From contig NZ_KZ559471.1 of NCBI RefSeq assembly GCF_002850745.1, positions 287,091-351,090 on the forward strand: 64,000 bases of DNA, in the 5' to 3' direction. Within the stretch, counting starts at the first letter, position 1; each line of letters opens with the position of its first letter. Source of the DNA: Nonomuraea indica (GTDB taxonomy: Bacteria > Actinomycetota > Actinomycetes > Streptosporangiales > Streptosporangiaceae). Shown piece after piece: positions 45,570 to 54,427 of this stretch. Both the position numbers and the translations under genes were made by a program. The notes under the pieces are model-generated. The model saw nothing but the letters and a program-made list of their open reading frames with translations, did not search any database and was not told the origin of the DNA.

Positions 45570-47012
45570 GTGGTCAAAGGTCTTTGCCGAATCCTCAGCG
45601 TGGCGCTCCTGCTCTTGACCGCAGCCGAGCCCACGATCGCGACCGGAGAGTCCCGCGCTTCCAAGCCCAACATCATCCTGGTGCTGGCCGACGATCTCGA
45701 CAGCGGACACCTGGACCGCTTCCCCAACATCACCCGCCACCTGGTGCGCGAGGGCGCCACCTTCGACCGCTTCATCGTGACGAACTCCTGGTGCTGCCCC
45801 TCTCGCGCGTCGATCCTGCGCTCGCAGTACGTGCACAGCCACCGCGTGCTGACCAACACCGCCCCCGAAGGTGGATTCGACCGCTTCTTCGCCACCGGTC
45901 TGGAACGCTCCACGCTCGGGGTGTGGATGCAGCAGGCCGGATACCGCACCGGGCTGATGGGCAAATATCTCAACCACTATCCCGGCGCCGCCGCCGCCCC
46001 CACCCACGTGCCGCCTGGCTGGAACGACTGGGCCGTGCCCGTGCGCCGGCTCTACCACGAGTACGGCTACCGGCTCAACGAGAACGGCAGCCTCGTCGAC
46101 TACGGCTGGGCGGAGGACGACTACCTCTCCGACGTGCTGGCCCGCAAGGCCGCCGACTTCATCACCACCAGCACCGGGCCGTTCTTCCTCTACCTCGCGC
46201 CGGTCGGCCCGCACAACCCGGCCAACCCGGCGGTCCGCCACATGGACGAGTTCGTCCTCGACCAGGCGCCCCGTCCGCCGTCGTTCAACCAGGCGGACGT
46301 CAGCGAGGAGCCCGCCTGGCTGCGCGAGACGCCCCCGCTGACCGACGGCCAGATCGCCCGCGTCGACGAGCGCTTCCGCTCCCGGATGCGTTCCATGCTC
46401 GGCGTGGACGACCTGGTCGGCACCGTGGTCGACACCCTGGCGCGGACCGGCAAACTCGACGACACCTATGTGGTCTTCGCCTCCGACAACGGTTTCCACC
46501 TCGGCACCCACCGGCTCAAGCAGGGCAAGACGACCCCGTTCGAGGAGGCCATCAAGGTGCCGTTCGTGGTGCGCGGGCCGGGCGTCCGGCCGGGCTCGGT
46601 CGTCAGCGACCTGGCCTCGACGGTCGACATCGCCCCGACGTTCACCGAGCTGGGCGGGGGGCAGGCGGCGGCGTTCGCCGAAGGCCGGTCGCTGGTGCCG
46701 CTGCTGCGCGGGCAGCGGCCGGCGCAGTGGCGGCGCCACGCGCTCGTCGAGTTCGCCAGGCCCCTGGACCAGGCGTCGGCCGCGCAGACACCCGTGCCGC
46801 CCTACCACGCGCTGCGCACCGAGACCCACACCTACGTCAAGTACTCCACGGGCGAGAGGCAGCTCTACGACCTGACGAACGATCCCTACCAGCTGCGCAA
46901 CCTGATCCGGGTCGCCGACCCGGCGCTGGTGGCCGACCTCGACGCTCGCTTGCGGGCCATGGTCGCCTGCTCGGGAGCCACCTGCCGCGACGCCGACGCC
47001 GCCGGCGGCTGA
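45570..47012 (+). CDS. Secreted sulfatase
   Basis: This 480-residue protein has a signal peptide (residues 1-27, GLCRILSVALLLLTAAEP) and the sulfatase signature NIILVLADDLD with metal-binding Asp41/Asp42. The formylglycine motif CxPSR is WCCPSRAS (Cys75). Later motifs are GKYLNHYP and VVFASDNGFHLGTH. It resembles GlcNAc-6-sulfatase-type enzymes. The Cys75 must be oxidised by a formylglycine-generating enzyme, not in this window. GTG start after GGGGAG. It releases sulfate from sulfated sugars or polymers outside the cell. Confidence 0.93.
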   Translation: MVKGLCRILSVALLLLTAAEPTIATGESRASKPNIILVLADDLDSGHLDRFPNITRHLVREGATFDRFIVTNSWCCPSRASILRSQYVHSHRVLTNTAPEGGFDRFFATGLERSTLGVWMQQAGYRTGLMGKYLNHYPGAAAAPTHVPPGWNDWAVPVRRLYHEYGYRLNENGSLVDYGWAEDDYLSDVLARKAADFITTSTGPFFLYLAPVGPHNPANPAVRHMDEFVLDQAPRPPSFNQADVSEEPAWLRETPPLTDGQIARVDERFRSRMRSMLGVDDLVGTVVDTLARTGKLDDTYVVFASDNGFHLGTHRLKQGKTTPFEEAIKVPFVVRGPGVRPGSVVSDLASTVDIAPTFTELGGGQAAAFAEGRSLVPLLRGQRPAQWRRHALVEFARPLDQASAAQTPVPPYHALRTETHTYVKYSTGERQLYDLTNDPYQLRNLIRVADPALVADLDARLRAMVACSGATCRDADAAGG

Positions 47013-47043
47013 CGCCTGGCCCGACCCGCCGGGCCGGGCGTCA
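47010..47043. terminator. Bidirectional terminator hairpin
   Basis: TGACGCC-T-GGCCCG (47010-47023) and CGGGCC-G-GGCGTCA (47030-47043) form a 13-bp stem with one mismatch and a 6-base loop. The stem begins within the sulfatase stop codon. The lutR-like gene ends 19 bases beyond, on the other strand, so the hairpin can serve both transcripts. Confidence 0.7.
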
Positions 47044-47061
47044 GACCTGCCGGGCCGGCCG

Positions 47062-47766
47062 TCAGCCGGGCAGGTCGGGCAGCAGCGCGGGGTAGGCGCG
47101 GGCCAGGTGGGCCGTCACCGCCCGCGTCGCCTCGCCGGGATCCCCGTCGCGCACGGCCCGCAGGATGCGCCGGTGGTCGTCCTGCAGGCCCGAGGTGTCG
47201 CCCAGCCGCACGACCGCCTCGACGGCGTACCTGCCGAGCGAGTCGCGCAGCGAGCGCATGAACGCCGCGAGCAGCCGGTTGCCCGACGCCTCGGCGAGCG
47301 CGCAGTGGAAGGCGGTGTCGTGCTCCACGAACTCCTCGGGCGAGCGCGCCCCGTCCATGCCCGTGATGGCCTCGGCCAGCCCGGCGGTGTCGGGACGGCT
47401 CGTGGCCGCCCGCGCCGCCGCCCAGCGCTCGATCATCAGGCGGGCGTCGATGACCTCGCGGGGTTCCAGCGCGGCGAGGCCCAGGTGCAGCCGCAGCAGG
47501 TCCGTCAGCGCGCTGTCGGGCCGGGACACGAGCACGGCGCCGGCGTCCGGCCCGCGCCCCACCTGCGACGACACCACGCCGAGCGTCTCCAGCACGCGCA
47601 TGGCCTCGCGCACCGACGAGCGGCTCACGCCGAGCTGCTCGGCGAGCTGGCGCTCGGGCGGCAGCCGGTCGCCGGCCGTCAGCCCGTCCGCGCCGATGCG
47701 GTGCTCGATCTGGGCGAGGACGTCCTCGAACGTCCGTGTCTTCTTGACGGGGTGCCAGCCGGTCAA
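47062..47766 (-). CDS. FadR-type GntR regulator of the lut operon
   Basis: This 234-residue regulator has a GntR winged-helix domain (IEHRIGADGLTAGDRLPPERQLAEQLGVSRSSVREAMRVLETLGVV) and an all-helical FCD ligand domain with VEHDTAFHCALAEASGNRLLAAFMRSLRDSL. FCD members bind lactate, citrate or other carboxylates via a metal. It is divergent from lutABC and its likely repressor or activator (an LldR/LutR role). TTG 47766 is the apparent start. Confidence 0.9.
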   Translation of the reverse strand: MTGWHPVKKTRTFEDVLAQIEHRIGADGLTAGDRLPPERQLAEQLGVSRSSVREAMRVLETLGVVSSQVGRGPDAGAVLVSRPDSALTDLLRLHLGLAALEPREVIDARLMIERWAAARAATSRPDTAGLAEAITGMDGARSPEEFVEHDTAFHCALAEASGNRLLAAFMRSLRDSLGRYAVEAVVRLGDTSGLQDDHRRILRAVRDGDPGEATRAVTAHLARAYPALLPDLPG

Positions 47767-47794
47767 CAGGGGTCCCCCTCTGGTGCGTTTGCTA

Positions 47795-47821
47795 TGGTCT
47801 GACCATACTGTGGTCCGACCA
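47795..47821. promoter_or_regulatory. Twin FadR/LldR-type operators
   Basis: TGGTCTGACCA (47795-47805) and TGGTCCGACCA (47811-47821) are two palindromes of the pattern TGGTC-n-GACCA, spaced 5 bases apart (16 bases centre to centre). FadR-family GntR proteins recognise TGGTnnnACCA. They lie 29 bases upstream of lutA and 28 bases from the regulator gene start. Confidence 0.88.
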
Positions 47822-47849
47822 TACGCGAGAACCTCTCGGAAGGAGAGTC

Positions 47850-48587
47850 GTGCGAGTCGCCCTGTTCATCACGTGCGTGAACGACACGCTCTTTCCCGGC
47901 ACGGGCAAGGCCGTCGTGTCGCTCCTGCGCAGGCTGGGCTGCGACGTCGACTTCCCGGCCGCCCAGACCTGCTGCGGGCAGATGCACGTCAACACGGGCT
48001 ACCGCGACGAGGGGGTGCGGCTCGCGCGCCACTTCACCGAGGTGTTCGCCGGGTACGACGCCGTCGTGGCCCCGTCGGGATCGTGCGCCGCGATGGTGCG
48101 CGAGCAGTATCCCAAGCTGGTCCGGCCCGGCAGCAGGGGCGCCGCGGCCATCGCCGAGGTGGCGCCCCGGGTCCATGAGCTGTCGGAGTTCCTGGTGGAC
48201 GTGCTCAAGGTGGAGGACGTCGGCGCATATTTCCCCCACCGAGTGACATATCACCCGACGTGTCACTCGCTGCGCGGGCTGCGCCTCGGCGACCGGCCCA
48301 CCCGCCTGCTGGAGAAGGTCCGCGGCCTGGAGCTCGTCCCCCTGCCCGCGGCGCAGGAATGCTGCGGCTTCGGCGGCACGTTCGCCGTCAAGAACCCCGC
48401 CGTCTCCGCCGCGATGGGCGCCGACAAGGTGCGCAACGTCCTCGACACCGGGGCCGAGGTGCTCTGCGCGGCCGACAACTCCTGCCTCATGCACATCGGC
48501 GGCACGCTCAGCCGGCAACGGACCGGCATCCGGGTGATGCACCTGGCCGAGATCCTTGCCGCCACCGACGAGGGGACCCGGCCATGA
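47850..48587 (+). CDS. lutA: Lactate oxidation iron-sulfur protein LutA
   Basis: This 245-residue protein has two CCG domains, which bind a 4Fe-4S cluster or heterodisulfide-type site. The motifs QTCCGQMH and AQECCGFGG with Cys pairs are visible, plus THYHPTCHSLRG-like VTYHPTCHSLR. LutABC oxidises L-lactate to pyruvate. GTG 47850 follows GGAAGGAGAG. Its stop overlaps lutB's ATG (ATGA). Confidence 0.94.
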   Translation: MRVALFITCVNDTLFPGTGKAVVSLLRRLGCDVDFPAAQTCCGQMHVNTGYRDEGVRLARHFTEVFAGYDAVVAPSGSCAAMVREQYPKLVRPGSRGAAAIAEVAPRVHELSEFLVDVLKVEDVGAYFPHRVTYHPTCHSLRGLRLGDRPTRLLEKVRGLELVPLPAAQECCGFGGTFAVKNPAVSAAMGADKVRNVLDTGAEVLCAADNSCLMHIGGTLSRQRTGIRVMHLAEILAATDEGTRP

Positions 48588-49969
48588 GCGCCACCTTCCT
48601 CGGCATGCCCGGCGACTTCCCGAAGAACGCCGCGCGGGCCGTACAGGACTCCCAGCTCCGCTACAACCTGCGCAAGGCCACCCACACCATCCGCGGCAAG
48701 CGCGCCGCGGTCGTGGACGAGCTGCCCGACTGGCGAGAGCTGCGCGCGGCGGGCAAGGCCATCAAGGACGAGACGCTCCGACACCTCGACCGCTACCTCG
48801 TCCAGCTCGAGGAGGCCGTCACCCGGGCGGGCGGCCACGTCCACTGGGCCAGGGACGCCGCCGAAGCCAACCGCGTCGTCGCCGGCCTCGTCAAGGCCAC
48901 CGGCGAGACCGAGGTCGTCAAGGTCAAGTCGATGGCCACCCAGGAGATCGGCCTCAACGAGGCCCTGGCCGCCGAGGGCATCACCGCCTACGAGACCGAC
49001 CTGGCCGAGCTGATCGTGCAGCTCGGCGACGACTTCCCCAGCCACATCCTGGTGCCCGCCATCCACCGCAACCGGGCCGAGATCCGCGAGATCTTCCTCG
49101 ACAGGATGGGCGACGCGCCGCCCGGGCTGACCGACGAGCCCGCCGCCCTGGCCGAGGCCGCCCGGCTGCACCTGCGCGAGCGGTTCCTGCGCAGCAAGGT
49201 CGCCGTCTCCGGCGCCAATTTCATGATCGCCGAAACCGGCACCCTCGTCGTGCTGGAGTCCGAGGGCAACGGCCGCATGTGCCTGACGCTGCCCGAGACC
49301 CTCATCAGCGTGGTCGGCATCGAGAAGCTGCTGCCCACCTGGCGCGACCTGGAGGTGTTCCTGCAACTGCTGCCCAGGAGCTCCACCGGCGAGCGGATGA
49401 ACCCGTACACCAGCACGTGGACCGGCTCCGCCGAGGGCCAGGACTTCCACCTGGTGCTCCTCGACAACGGCCGCACCGACGTCCTCGCCGACGAGGTGGG
49501 CCGCCAGGCGCTGCGCTGCATCCGATGCTCCGCCTGCCTGAACGTCTGCCCCGTCTACGAGCGGGCCGGCGGCCACGCCTACGGCTCGGTCTATCCCGGC
49601 CCGATCGGCGCCATCCTCACCCCGCAGCTGCGCGGCATGTCCTCCGAGCTCGACGCGTCCCTGCCGTACGCCTCCAGCCTGTGCGGCGCCTGCTACGACG
49701 TGTGCCCGGTGGCCATCGACATCCCCGAGGTACTGGTGGACCTGCGCGCCAAGGCGCCCCACGGGGCGGCCGAGCGCGCCGGCATGCGGGTGGCCGGCTG
49801 GATACTCGACGACCAGACCCGGCTCGCCAAGGCGCAGCGCGCGGCAGGCCGCCTGCGCCGGCTGGTGCCCAGGCGGCTGCCCGGCCCCCTGTCGGCGTGG
49901 ACCGACACCCGGGACCTGCCCGAGATCCCGGAGGAATCCTTCAGAGACTGGTGGGAGCGAGAAGGGTGA
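48584..49969 (+). CDS. lutB: Lactate oxidation iron-sulfur protein LutB
   Basis: This 461-residue protein has an LUD domain in the N-terminal two-thirds (VVKVKSMATQEIGLNEALA, MIAETGTLVVLESEGNGRM) and two 4Fe-4S motifs, CIRCSACLNVCPVYE and CGACYDVCPVAIDIPE. It is the electron-transfer component of the LutABC lactate dehydrogenase. ATG 48584 overlaps lutA's stop, and its TGA overlaps lutC's GTG, so the whole operon is translationally coupled. Confidence 0.96.
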   Translation: MSATFLGMPGDFPKNAARAVQDSQLRYNLRKATHTIRGKRAAVVDELPDWRELRAAGKAIKDETLRHLDRYLVQLEEAVTRAGGHVHWARDAAEANRVVAGLVKATGETEVVKVKSMATQEIGLNEALAAEGITAYETDLAELIVQLGDDFPSHILVPAIHRNRAEIREIFLDRMGDAPPGLTDEPAALAEAARLHLRERFLRSKVAVSGANFMIAETGTLVVLESEGNGRMCLTLPETLISVVGIEKLLPTWRDLEVFLQLLPRSSTGERMNPYTSTWTGSAEGQDFHLVLLDNGRTDVLADEVGRQALRCIRCSACLNVCPVYERAGGHAYGSVYPGPIGAILTPQLRGMSSELDASLPYASSLCGACYDVCPVAIDIPEVLVDLRAKAPHGAAERAGMRVAGWILDDQTRLAKAQRAAGRLRRLVPRRLPGPLSAWTDTRDLPEIPEESFRDWWEREG

Positions 49970-50550
49970 GCACGAGACACAGCGGCGCCCGCGAGGAGAT
50001 CCTCGGCCGGATCAGGCGCGCCGTCGAAGGCGCCCCCGAGGTGGAGATCCCGCGCGGCTACCGCACCACGACGGACGTGGCCGACCTGGTGGAGCTGTTC
50101 GCCGAACGGGTGCGCGACTACCGGGCCGTCGTGCACGTGCTGCCGGCCGCCGCCGTGCCCGCCAAGGTGGCCGAGCTGGTGGCGGGCCGCCGCATGATCG
50201 TGCCGGCCGGGCTGCCCGCCGCGTGGGCGGCCCCCGCCCCGGACGTGGACCCGCGCTCGGCCGACGGCGTGCTCACCACGTGCGCGGTGGCGATCGCCGA
50301 GACCGGCACGATCGTCCTCGACACCGGTCCCGGCCAGGGCACCAGGGAGCAGACTCTCATCCCCGACTACCACCTGTGCGTGGTGGGCGCCGGCCAGGTC
50401 GTCGGAGGGGTGCCGGAAGCGGTGGCCAGGCTCGACCCCGCCCGGTCCCTCACCTGGATCAGCGGCCCGTCGGCGACCAGCGACATCGAGCTCAACAGGG
50501 TGGAGGGCGTGCACGGTCCCCGCACCCTGGAGGTGATCATCAGTACCTGA
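49966..50550 (+). CDS. lutC: Lactate utilization protein LutC
   Basis: This 194-residue protein contains the LUD domain (DGVLTTCAVAIAETGTIVLDTGPGQGTREQTLIPDYHLCVV) and WISGPSATSDIELNRVEGVHGPRTLEVII. It is the third subunit of LutABC. GTG 49966 overlaps lutB's stop. Its 3' end overlaps by 11 bases the convergent baeRF-type gene. Confidence 0.94.
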   Translation: MSTRHSGAREEILGRIRRAVEGAPEVEIPRGYRTTTDVADLVELFAERVRDYRAVVHVLPAAAVPAKVAELVAGRRMIVPAGLPAAWAAPAPDVDPRSADGVLTTCAVAIAETGTIVLDTGPGQGTREQTLIPDYHLCVVGAGQVVGGVPEAVARLDPARSLTWISGPSATSDIELNRVEGVHGPRTLEVIIST

Positions 50551-51553
50551 TGACGGCCGCCACGTCCGGGACCTGGTCGGTGAACCACAGCTCCGCGTCC
50601 GTCATCGCCGCCGCCCTGGCCAGCGCGGAGTCGGCCCGGTCCTGGACCGGGTCCTCCACGCCCCATCGGCGCAGCTCCTCGGGATCGGTCGCGAGCTGGG
50701 TGCCGCCCTCGCCGATCCACACCGGTCCGGGCAGCTCACCGGGCGAGAGCACGGCGTGCACCCTGCCCTCGCGCAGCGCGTGGAACACCCGTCCCAGCCC
50801 CACGGGACCGGACGCCTCGCGGTGCCGGTCGAGCAGCTCAGCCCGCCGGCCGTCCAGCCACTCGTCGAGCGCCCGCTCCACGTCCCGCTCGAACCCGCCG
50901 TGCTCGGAGCGGCTGCCGTGCTCGACCATCACCACCCGGTCGGCCGCCTTCGTGCCGAGATGGTCGCAGAGCATCGAGCGCGACCGCGGCTCGCCCGCCA
51001 CGATGACCAGCTCGGTGCCGAGCCGCCGCACCTGCTCGTCGATCTCCTCGGCGACGAGCGCGGCGTTCTTCTCCCAGGTCTCCTCCACGGCCCGCTCGTA
51101 GCGGCGCTGCGACCAGCCGCCCTGCGCGGTCTTCTGCAGCGGCCACGACTCGGCCTGCACGGCGGACGTCCGCGGCGAGCCGCCGCCGAACGCGGTCAGC
51201 TCCGCCCCCGCGTGGTCCACGATGACCCGCAGGTGCGGCACGTTCTCCCCGCGCCGCATCAGCATGGGCGTCACGTGCGGCAGCGGCGCCCACACGGCCA
51301 GTTCCGTCGCCGGCGGCTCGGCGAGCTCCTCCACGAGCACCACGTCGCCGTGCGTGGCGAACATCGCCAGGCCCGCCGCCGGCCGCGCGGCCCGCTCCCG
51401 CAGGGCCTCGACCGTCGCCGGGTCGGCGTCGCCCAGCCGGTCCCGGACGGCACGCCAGCGGGCCTCCCGGTCAGCCTCGGTGAACGCGCCGAGGTAGGCC
51501 GAGGCGTACGGCCCCCGGCGCTCGTACAACGGCCTGATGAAGTCGAGCCGCAC
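50540..51553 (-). CDS. baeRF/Rv2629-like Vms1-family protein
   Basis: This 337-residue protein is of the bacterial-archaeal eRF1-like (baeRF) group, which includes Rv2629 and Vms1-like peptidyl-tRNA hydrolases. Family-like parts are VIVDHAGAELTAFGG, the KTAQGGWSQRRYERAVEETWEKNAALVAEEI segment with the Gly-Gln-like catalytic GGWSQ loop, and LVIVAGEPRSRSMLCDHLG. It may release nascent chains from stalled ribosomes. It starts four bases after the DUF2795 gene's stop, so is co-transcribed. Confidence 0.75.
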   Translation of the reverse strand: MRLDFIRPLYERRGPYASAYLGAFTEADREARWRAVRDRLGDADPATVEALRERAARPAAGLAMFATHGDVVLVEELAEPPATELAVWAPLPHVTPMLMRRGENVPHLRVIVDHAGAELTAFGGGSPRTSAVQAESWPLQKTAQGGWSQRRYERAVEETWEKNAALVAEEIDEQVRRLGTELVIVAGEPRSRSMLCDHLGTKAADRVVMVEHGSRSEHGGFERDVERALDEWLDGRRAELLDRHREASGPVGLGRVFHALREGRVHAVLSPGELPGPVWIGEGGTQLATDPEELRRWGVEDPVQDRADSALARAAAMTDAELWFTDQVPDVAAVIRY

Positions 51554-51556
51554 AGA

Positions 51557-51967
51557 TCACCACCTCCGCCTCTCCTTGCCCAGGCCCAGCGCCTCGGCGA
51601 CCGCCGCCACGTTCACGAAACGCTCGTCGGGCAGCGAACGGACCAGGTCGGTGATGAAGTCCGGCGTGCGGGAGCGTTCCACGTGGCGCAGCAGGTCGGC
51701 CTTGGCCGCCGGGAAGTCGGCGTCGCTCAGCCACTTGGCCAGCTCGCTGCGGCGGTCGACGCCCTCCTGGGTGATGCCCTCCGGAGTGCCGGGCTCGTGG
51801 CCGGGGGCGTAGGCGTGGGTGGCGGCCTCCTCGCCCGGAATGGGCATCGGCTCCGGCTCCTTCCACTCCTCCGCGTGGGTCGGGCCGCCACCGCGGACCA
51901 TCCCCTCGGTCTCGTGCTTCTGCTGCTCGTCGACACGACGGGTGTGCTTGGCGCTTCCTCGATCCAT
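51557..51967 (-). CDS. DUF2795 domain protein
   Basis: This 136-residue protein has an N-terminal His/Glu/Pro-rich, probably disordered, half (GEEAATHAYAPGHEPGTPEG) and a C-terminal DUF2795 helical domain (SELAKWLSDADFPAAKADLLRHVERSRTPDFITDLVRSLPDERFVNVAAVAEALG). Function is unknown. ATG 51967 follows GGGAGAGGAG. It is the first gene of a unit with the baeRF-type protein. Confidence 0.85.
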   Translation of the reverse strand: MDRGSAKHTRRVDEQQKHETEGMVRGGGPTHAEEWKEPEPMPIPGEEAATHAYAPGHEPGTPEGITQEGVDRRSELAKWLSDADFPAAKADLLRHVERSRTPDFITDLVRSLPDERFVNVAAVAEALGLGKERRRW

Positions 51968-52017
51968 GGTTTCCACTCCTCTCCCTCGCGCCCCTACCCC
52001 CGCTTTCCCCGGCAAAC

Positions 52018-53121
52018 ATGGCCGCTGTGTACGCTGCCGACGTGTTCGATCCTGATGTGACGGTCATCACCGGAAGGCTGCTGCTCCGCCCCTTCCGCCC
52101 GGATGACGAGGCACGGGTCAGGTCCATCGTCGAGGCGGGCATGGCCTTCCTGCCGCCCGGCGCACCGGCCCATCCCGCCGGCGTGCCCCACTGGCTGGCC
52201 ACCGGCGTGCACGAGCTGCAGAGCTCGGGCCAGGGCGTGCACCTGGCCATGACGGACGCCGACGGGCTCATCGTCGGCGCCATCAGCCTCTTCAAGACCT
52301 CCTGGGGCGCCGGCACCACCGAGGTCGGCTACGGCGTGCACCCCCTGCACCGGGGCCGCGGCTACGCCACCGAGGCCGTACGCGGCCTGGTCGACTGGGT
52401 CTTCGCCGCCACCGACCTGCGCCGGATCGACCTGACCGCCAACCTCGACAACCTCGCCTCCCTCCGCGTCGCGCAGAAGGCCGGCTTCACCTGGGAGGGC
52501 GTGCTGCGCGGGGCCACCCTGGACGACGACGGCCCGCACGACCTGGTCGTCTTCGGCCTGCTGCGCGGCGACGACCGCGCCCCCGCCGACAGCCTGCCCC
52601 GTGTCGAGCTGCGCAGCGACCGGCTACTGCTGCGCCCGCTCGCCGAGCAGGACGTGCCCGACCTGGCCGCCACGGCCGCCGACCCCGTCACCCAGGCCCA
52701 CACCGGCGTTCCGCGCGGCTACACCGAGGACCACGCCCGGTCCTTCGTCGCCGCCGCCGAGCAGATGCGCGTCAGGGGGCAGGGCATCGCGTGGGCCGGT
52801 GTGGACCCGGCCGGCGGACGCTTCCTGGTGAACGTGGACCTGCGCGACGTCGACTGGGCCAACCGTACGGCCGAGGTCGGCTACATGACCGCGCCGTGGG
52901 CCCGCGGCCGCGGCTACGCCGGCGAGGCGGTGCTCGCCGTCGCCCGGTGGCTGTTCGGCACGCTGGTATTCCAGCGTCTCGTGCTGCGGGCCGCCGTCTC
53001 CAACCCCGCCTCGCAACGTGTCGCCGAGAAAGCCGGCTTCACCCGCGAGGGCGTCGCGCGCAACGCCCTGCGCGGAACGGACCTCGTCGTCTACAGCCTG
53101 GTCCCGGGCGACCTCGTCTGA
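52018..53121 (+). CDS. Fused tandem GNAT acetyltransferase
   Basis: This 367-residue protein consists of two RimJ-type GNAT domains. Each has the acetyl-CoA loop with a V-G-Y-x-V/M strand: EVGYGVHPLHRGRGYATEAV in the first and EVGYMTAPWARGRGYAGEAV in the second. Each ends with the family motif NLASLRVAQKAGFTWEGVLRG or NPASQRVAEKAGFTREGVARN. Each half should have its own active site. Substrates are unknown. ATG 52018 is the first start, but GTG 52039 is possible. Confidence 0.9.
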   Translation: MAAVYAADVFDPDVTVITGRLLLRPFRPDDEARVRSIVEAGMAFLPPGAPAHPAGVPHWLATGVHELQSSGQGVHLAMTDADGLIVGAISLFKTSWGAGTTEVGYGVHPLHRGRGYATEAVRGLVDWVFAATDLRRIDLTANLDNLASLRVAQKAGFTWEGVLRGATLDDDGPHDLVVFGLLRGDDRAPADSLPRVELRSDRLLLRPLAEQDVPDLAATAADPVTQAHTGVPRGYTEDHARSFVAAAEQMRVRGQGIAWAGVDPAGGRFLVNVDLRDVDWANRTAEVGYMTAPWARGRGYAGEAVLAVARWLFGTLVFQRLVLRAAVSNPASQRVAEKAGFTREGVARNALRGTDLVVYSLVPGDLV

Positions 53122-53185
53122 CCCCGGCGCGTCTGGTGAAACGCCGCCGAAGAGGTCACTCTTGGTGGTGAGGCGGTGATGCGTC

Positions 53186-54361
53186 ATGATCACGGTGGTC
53201 GGCTGGGACGGATCGGAGCTGTCGGCCGGAGCGGTCGACCGGCTGCGCGAGGCGGCGCTCGTCGTCGGACCCGACGCCGTCGTCGGCCGGCTCAGGCTCA
53301 CCGCGGCGACCGTCACCGACGAGACGCTGCTCGACACGCTCGACGACCACGCCGAGCACGGCGAGGGCCCCGTCGTGGTGGTCGCCGAGGGCGATCCCGG
53401 CTTCTTCGGCGTGGTGCGCGCGCTGCGCGACCACGGCCTCCACCCGGAGGTGCTGCCCGCCACCTCGCTGGTCACCCGCGCCTTCGCCTGCGCGGGGCTC
53501 AACTGGGAGGACGCCCTCGTCGTCGCCCCCTCCGGGCCGCACCAGCTCCGCCGGGTCGTCAACGCCTGCCGCGCCCACCCCAAGGTCGCGCTGCTCGTCG
53601 CCCCCGGAGTCGGTCCGGCCGAGATAGCCCGCGAGCTGGCCCCCACCACCCCGCGCACCCTCCTCGTCTGCGAGGACCTCGGCGGCCCCGACCAGCGCGT
53701 CACCCACAGCCGCATGGGCGAGGCGACCACGCGCCCATGGAAGGACCCCGACGTGGTGCTCGTCGTCGACCCGCTCCACAAGGGCGCGCCGCCCGGCTGG
53801 GTCGCGGGCGCGCAGCCCGGCCCGGCCGAGTGGGCGCTGCCGGCCGGCGGGCGGATCCCGCCGGAGGTCAGGGCGTACATCCTGGCCAAGCTGGGGCCCC
53901 GGCTCGGCGACCTCGTGTGGGACGTCGGCTCCGGCACCGGCGAGATCGCCGTCGAGTGCGCCCGGCTCGGCGCCGCCGTCGTCGCCGTCGAGCGTGACGA
54001 ACCCTCCTGCGCCCGCATCCGCGCGGCCGTGCTCGCCCACGGCGTCAAGGTCGCGCTCACCCGCGGCCAGGCCCCGCCCGCCCTCGAACCCCTGCCCGAC
54101 CCCGACGCCGTCTTCGTGGGAGGCGGCGGTCCCGACGTGATCGTGGCCTGCGCCGCCCGCGGCCCCCGCTCGCTGGTGTGCGTGGTCAAGACCCTCGAAC
54201 GGGTGCCCGCCGTGCTCGAACGCCTGCGCGAGCACGGCTACCGGGCCGAGGGCACGCAGATCCTCGCCTCCCGGCTGACGCCGCGGCCCGACGGCTCGCA
54301 CGCGCTGGCCGCCTCCGACCCCGTCTTCGTCGTGCACGCGGTGCCGGCGCACCCAGCGTGA
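53186..54361 (+). CDS. cobL: Precorrin-6Y C5,15-methyltransferase (decarboxylating)
   Basis: This 391-residue fused CbiE-CbiT enzyme methylates C5 and C15 of precorrin-6Y and decarboxylates the acetate at C12. The N-terminal CbiE half has ITVVGWDGSELSAGA, VVVVAEGDPGFFGVVRAL and LPATSLVTRAFACAGLNWEDALVV. The C-terminal CbiT half has the SAM motif VWDVGSGTGEIAVECARLG and VFVGGGGPDVI. ATG 53186. It begins the corrinoid gene run. Confidence 0.95.
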   Translation: MITVVGWDGSELSAGAVDRLREAALVVGPDAVVGRLRLTAATVTDETLLDTLDDHAEHGEGPVVVVAEGDPGFFGVVRALRDHGLHPEVLPATSLVTRAFACAGLNWEDALVVAPSGPHQLRRVVNACRAHPKVALLVAPGVGPAEIARELAPTTPRTLLVCEDLGGPDQRVTHSRMGEATTRPWKDPDVVLVVDPLHKGAPPGWVAGAQPGPAEWALPAGGRIPPEVRAYILAKLGPRLGDLVWDVGSGTGEIAVECARLGAAVVAVERDEPSCARIRAAVLAHGVKVALTRGQAPPALEPLPDPDAVFVGGGGPDVIVACAARGPRSLVCVVKTLERVPAVLERLREHGYRAEGTQILASRLTPRPDGSHALAASDPVFVVHAVPAHPA

Positions 54362-54427
54362 CCTGTCCCTCACCGCTGCGCATCGGATATCCTCGCGTGT
54401 CTTTGTCTACCACCGGAGAAAGCCTCG

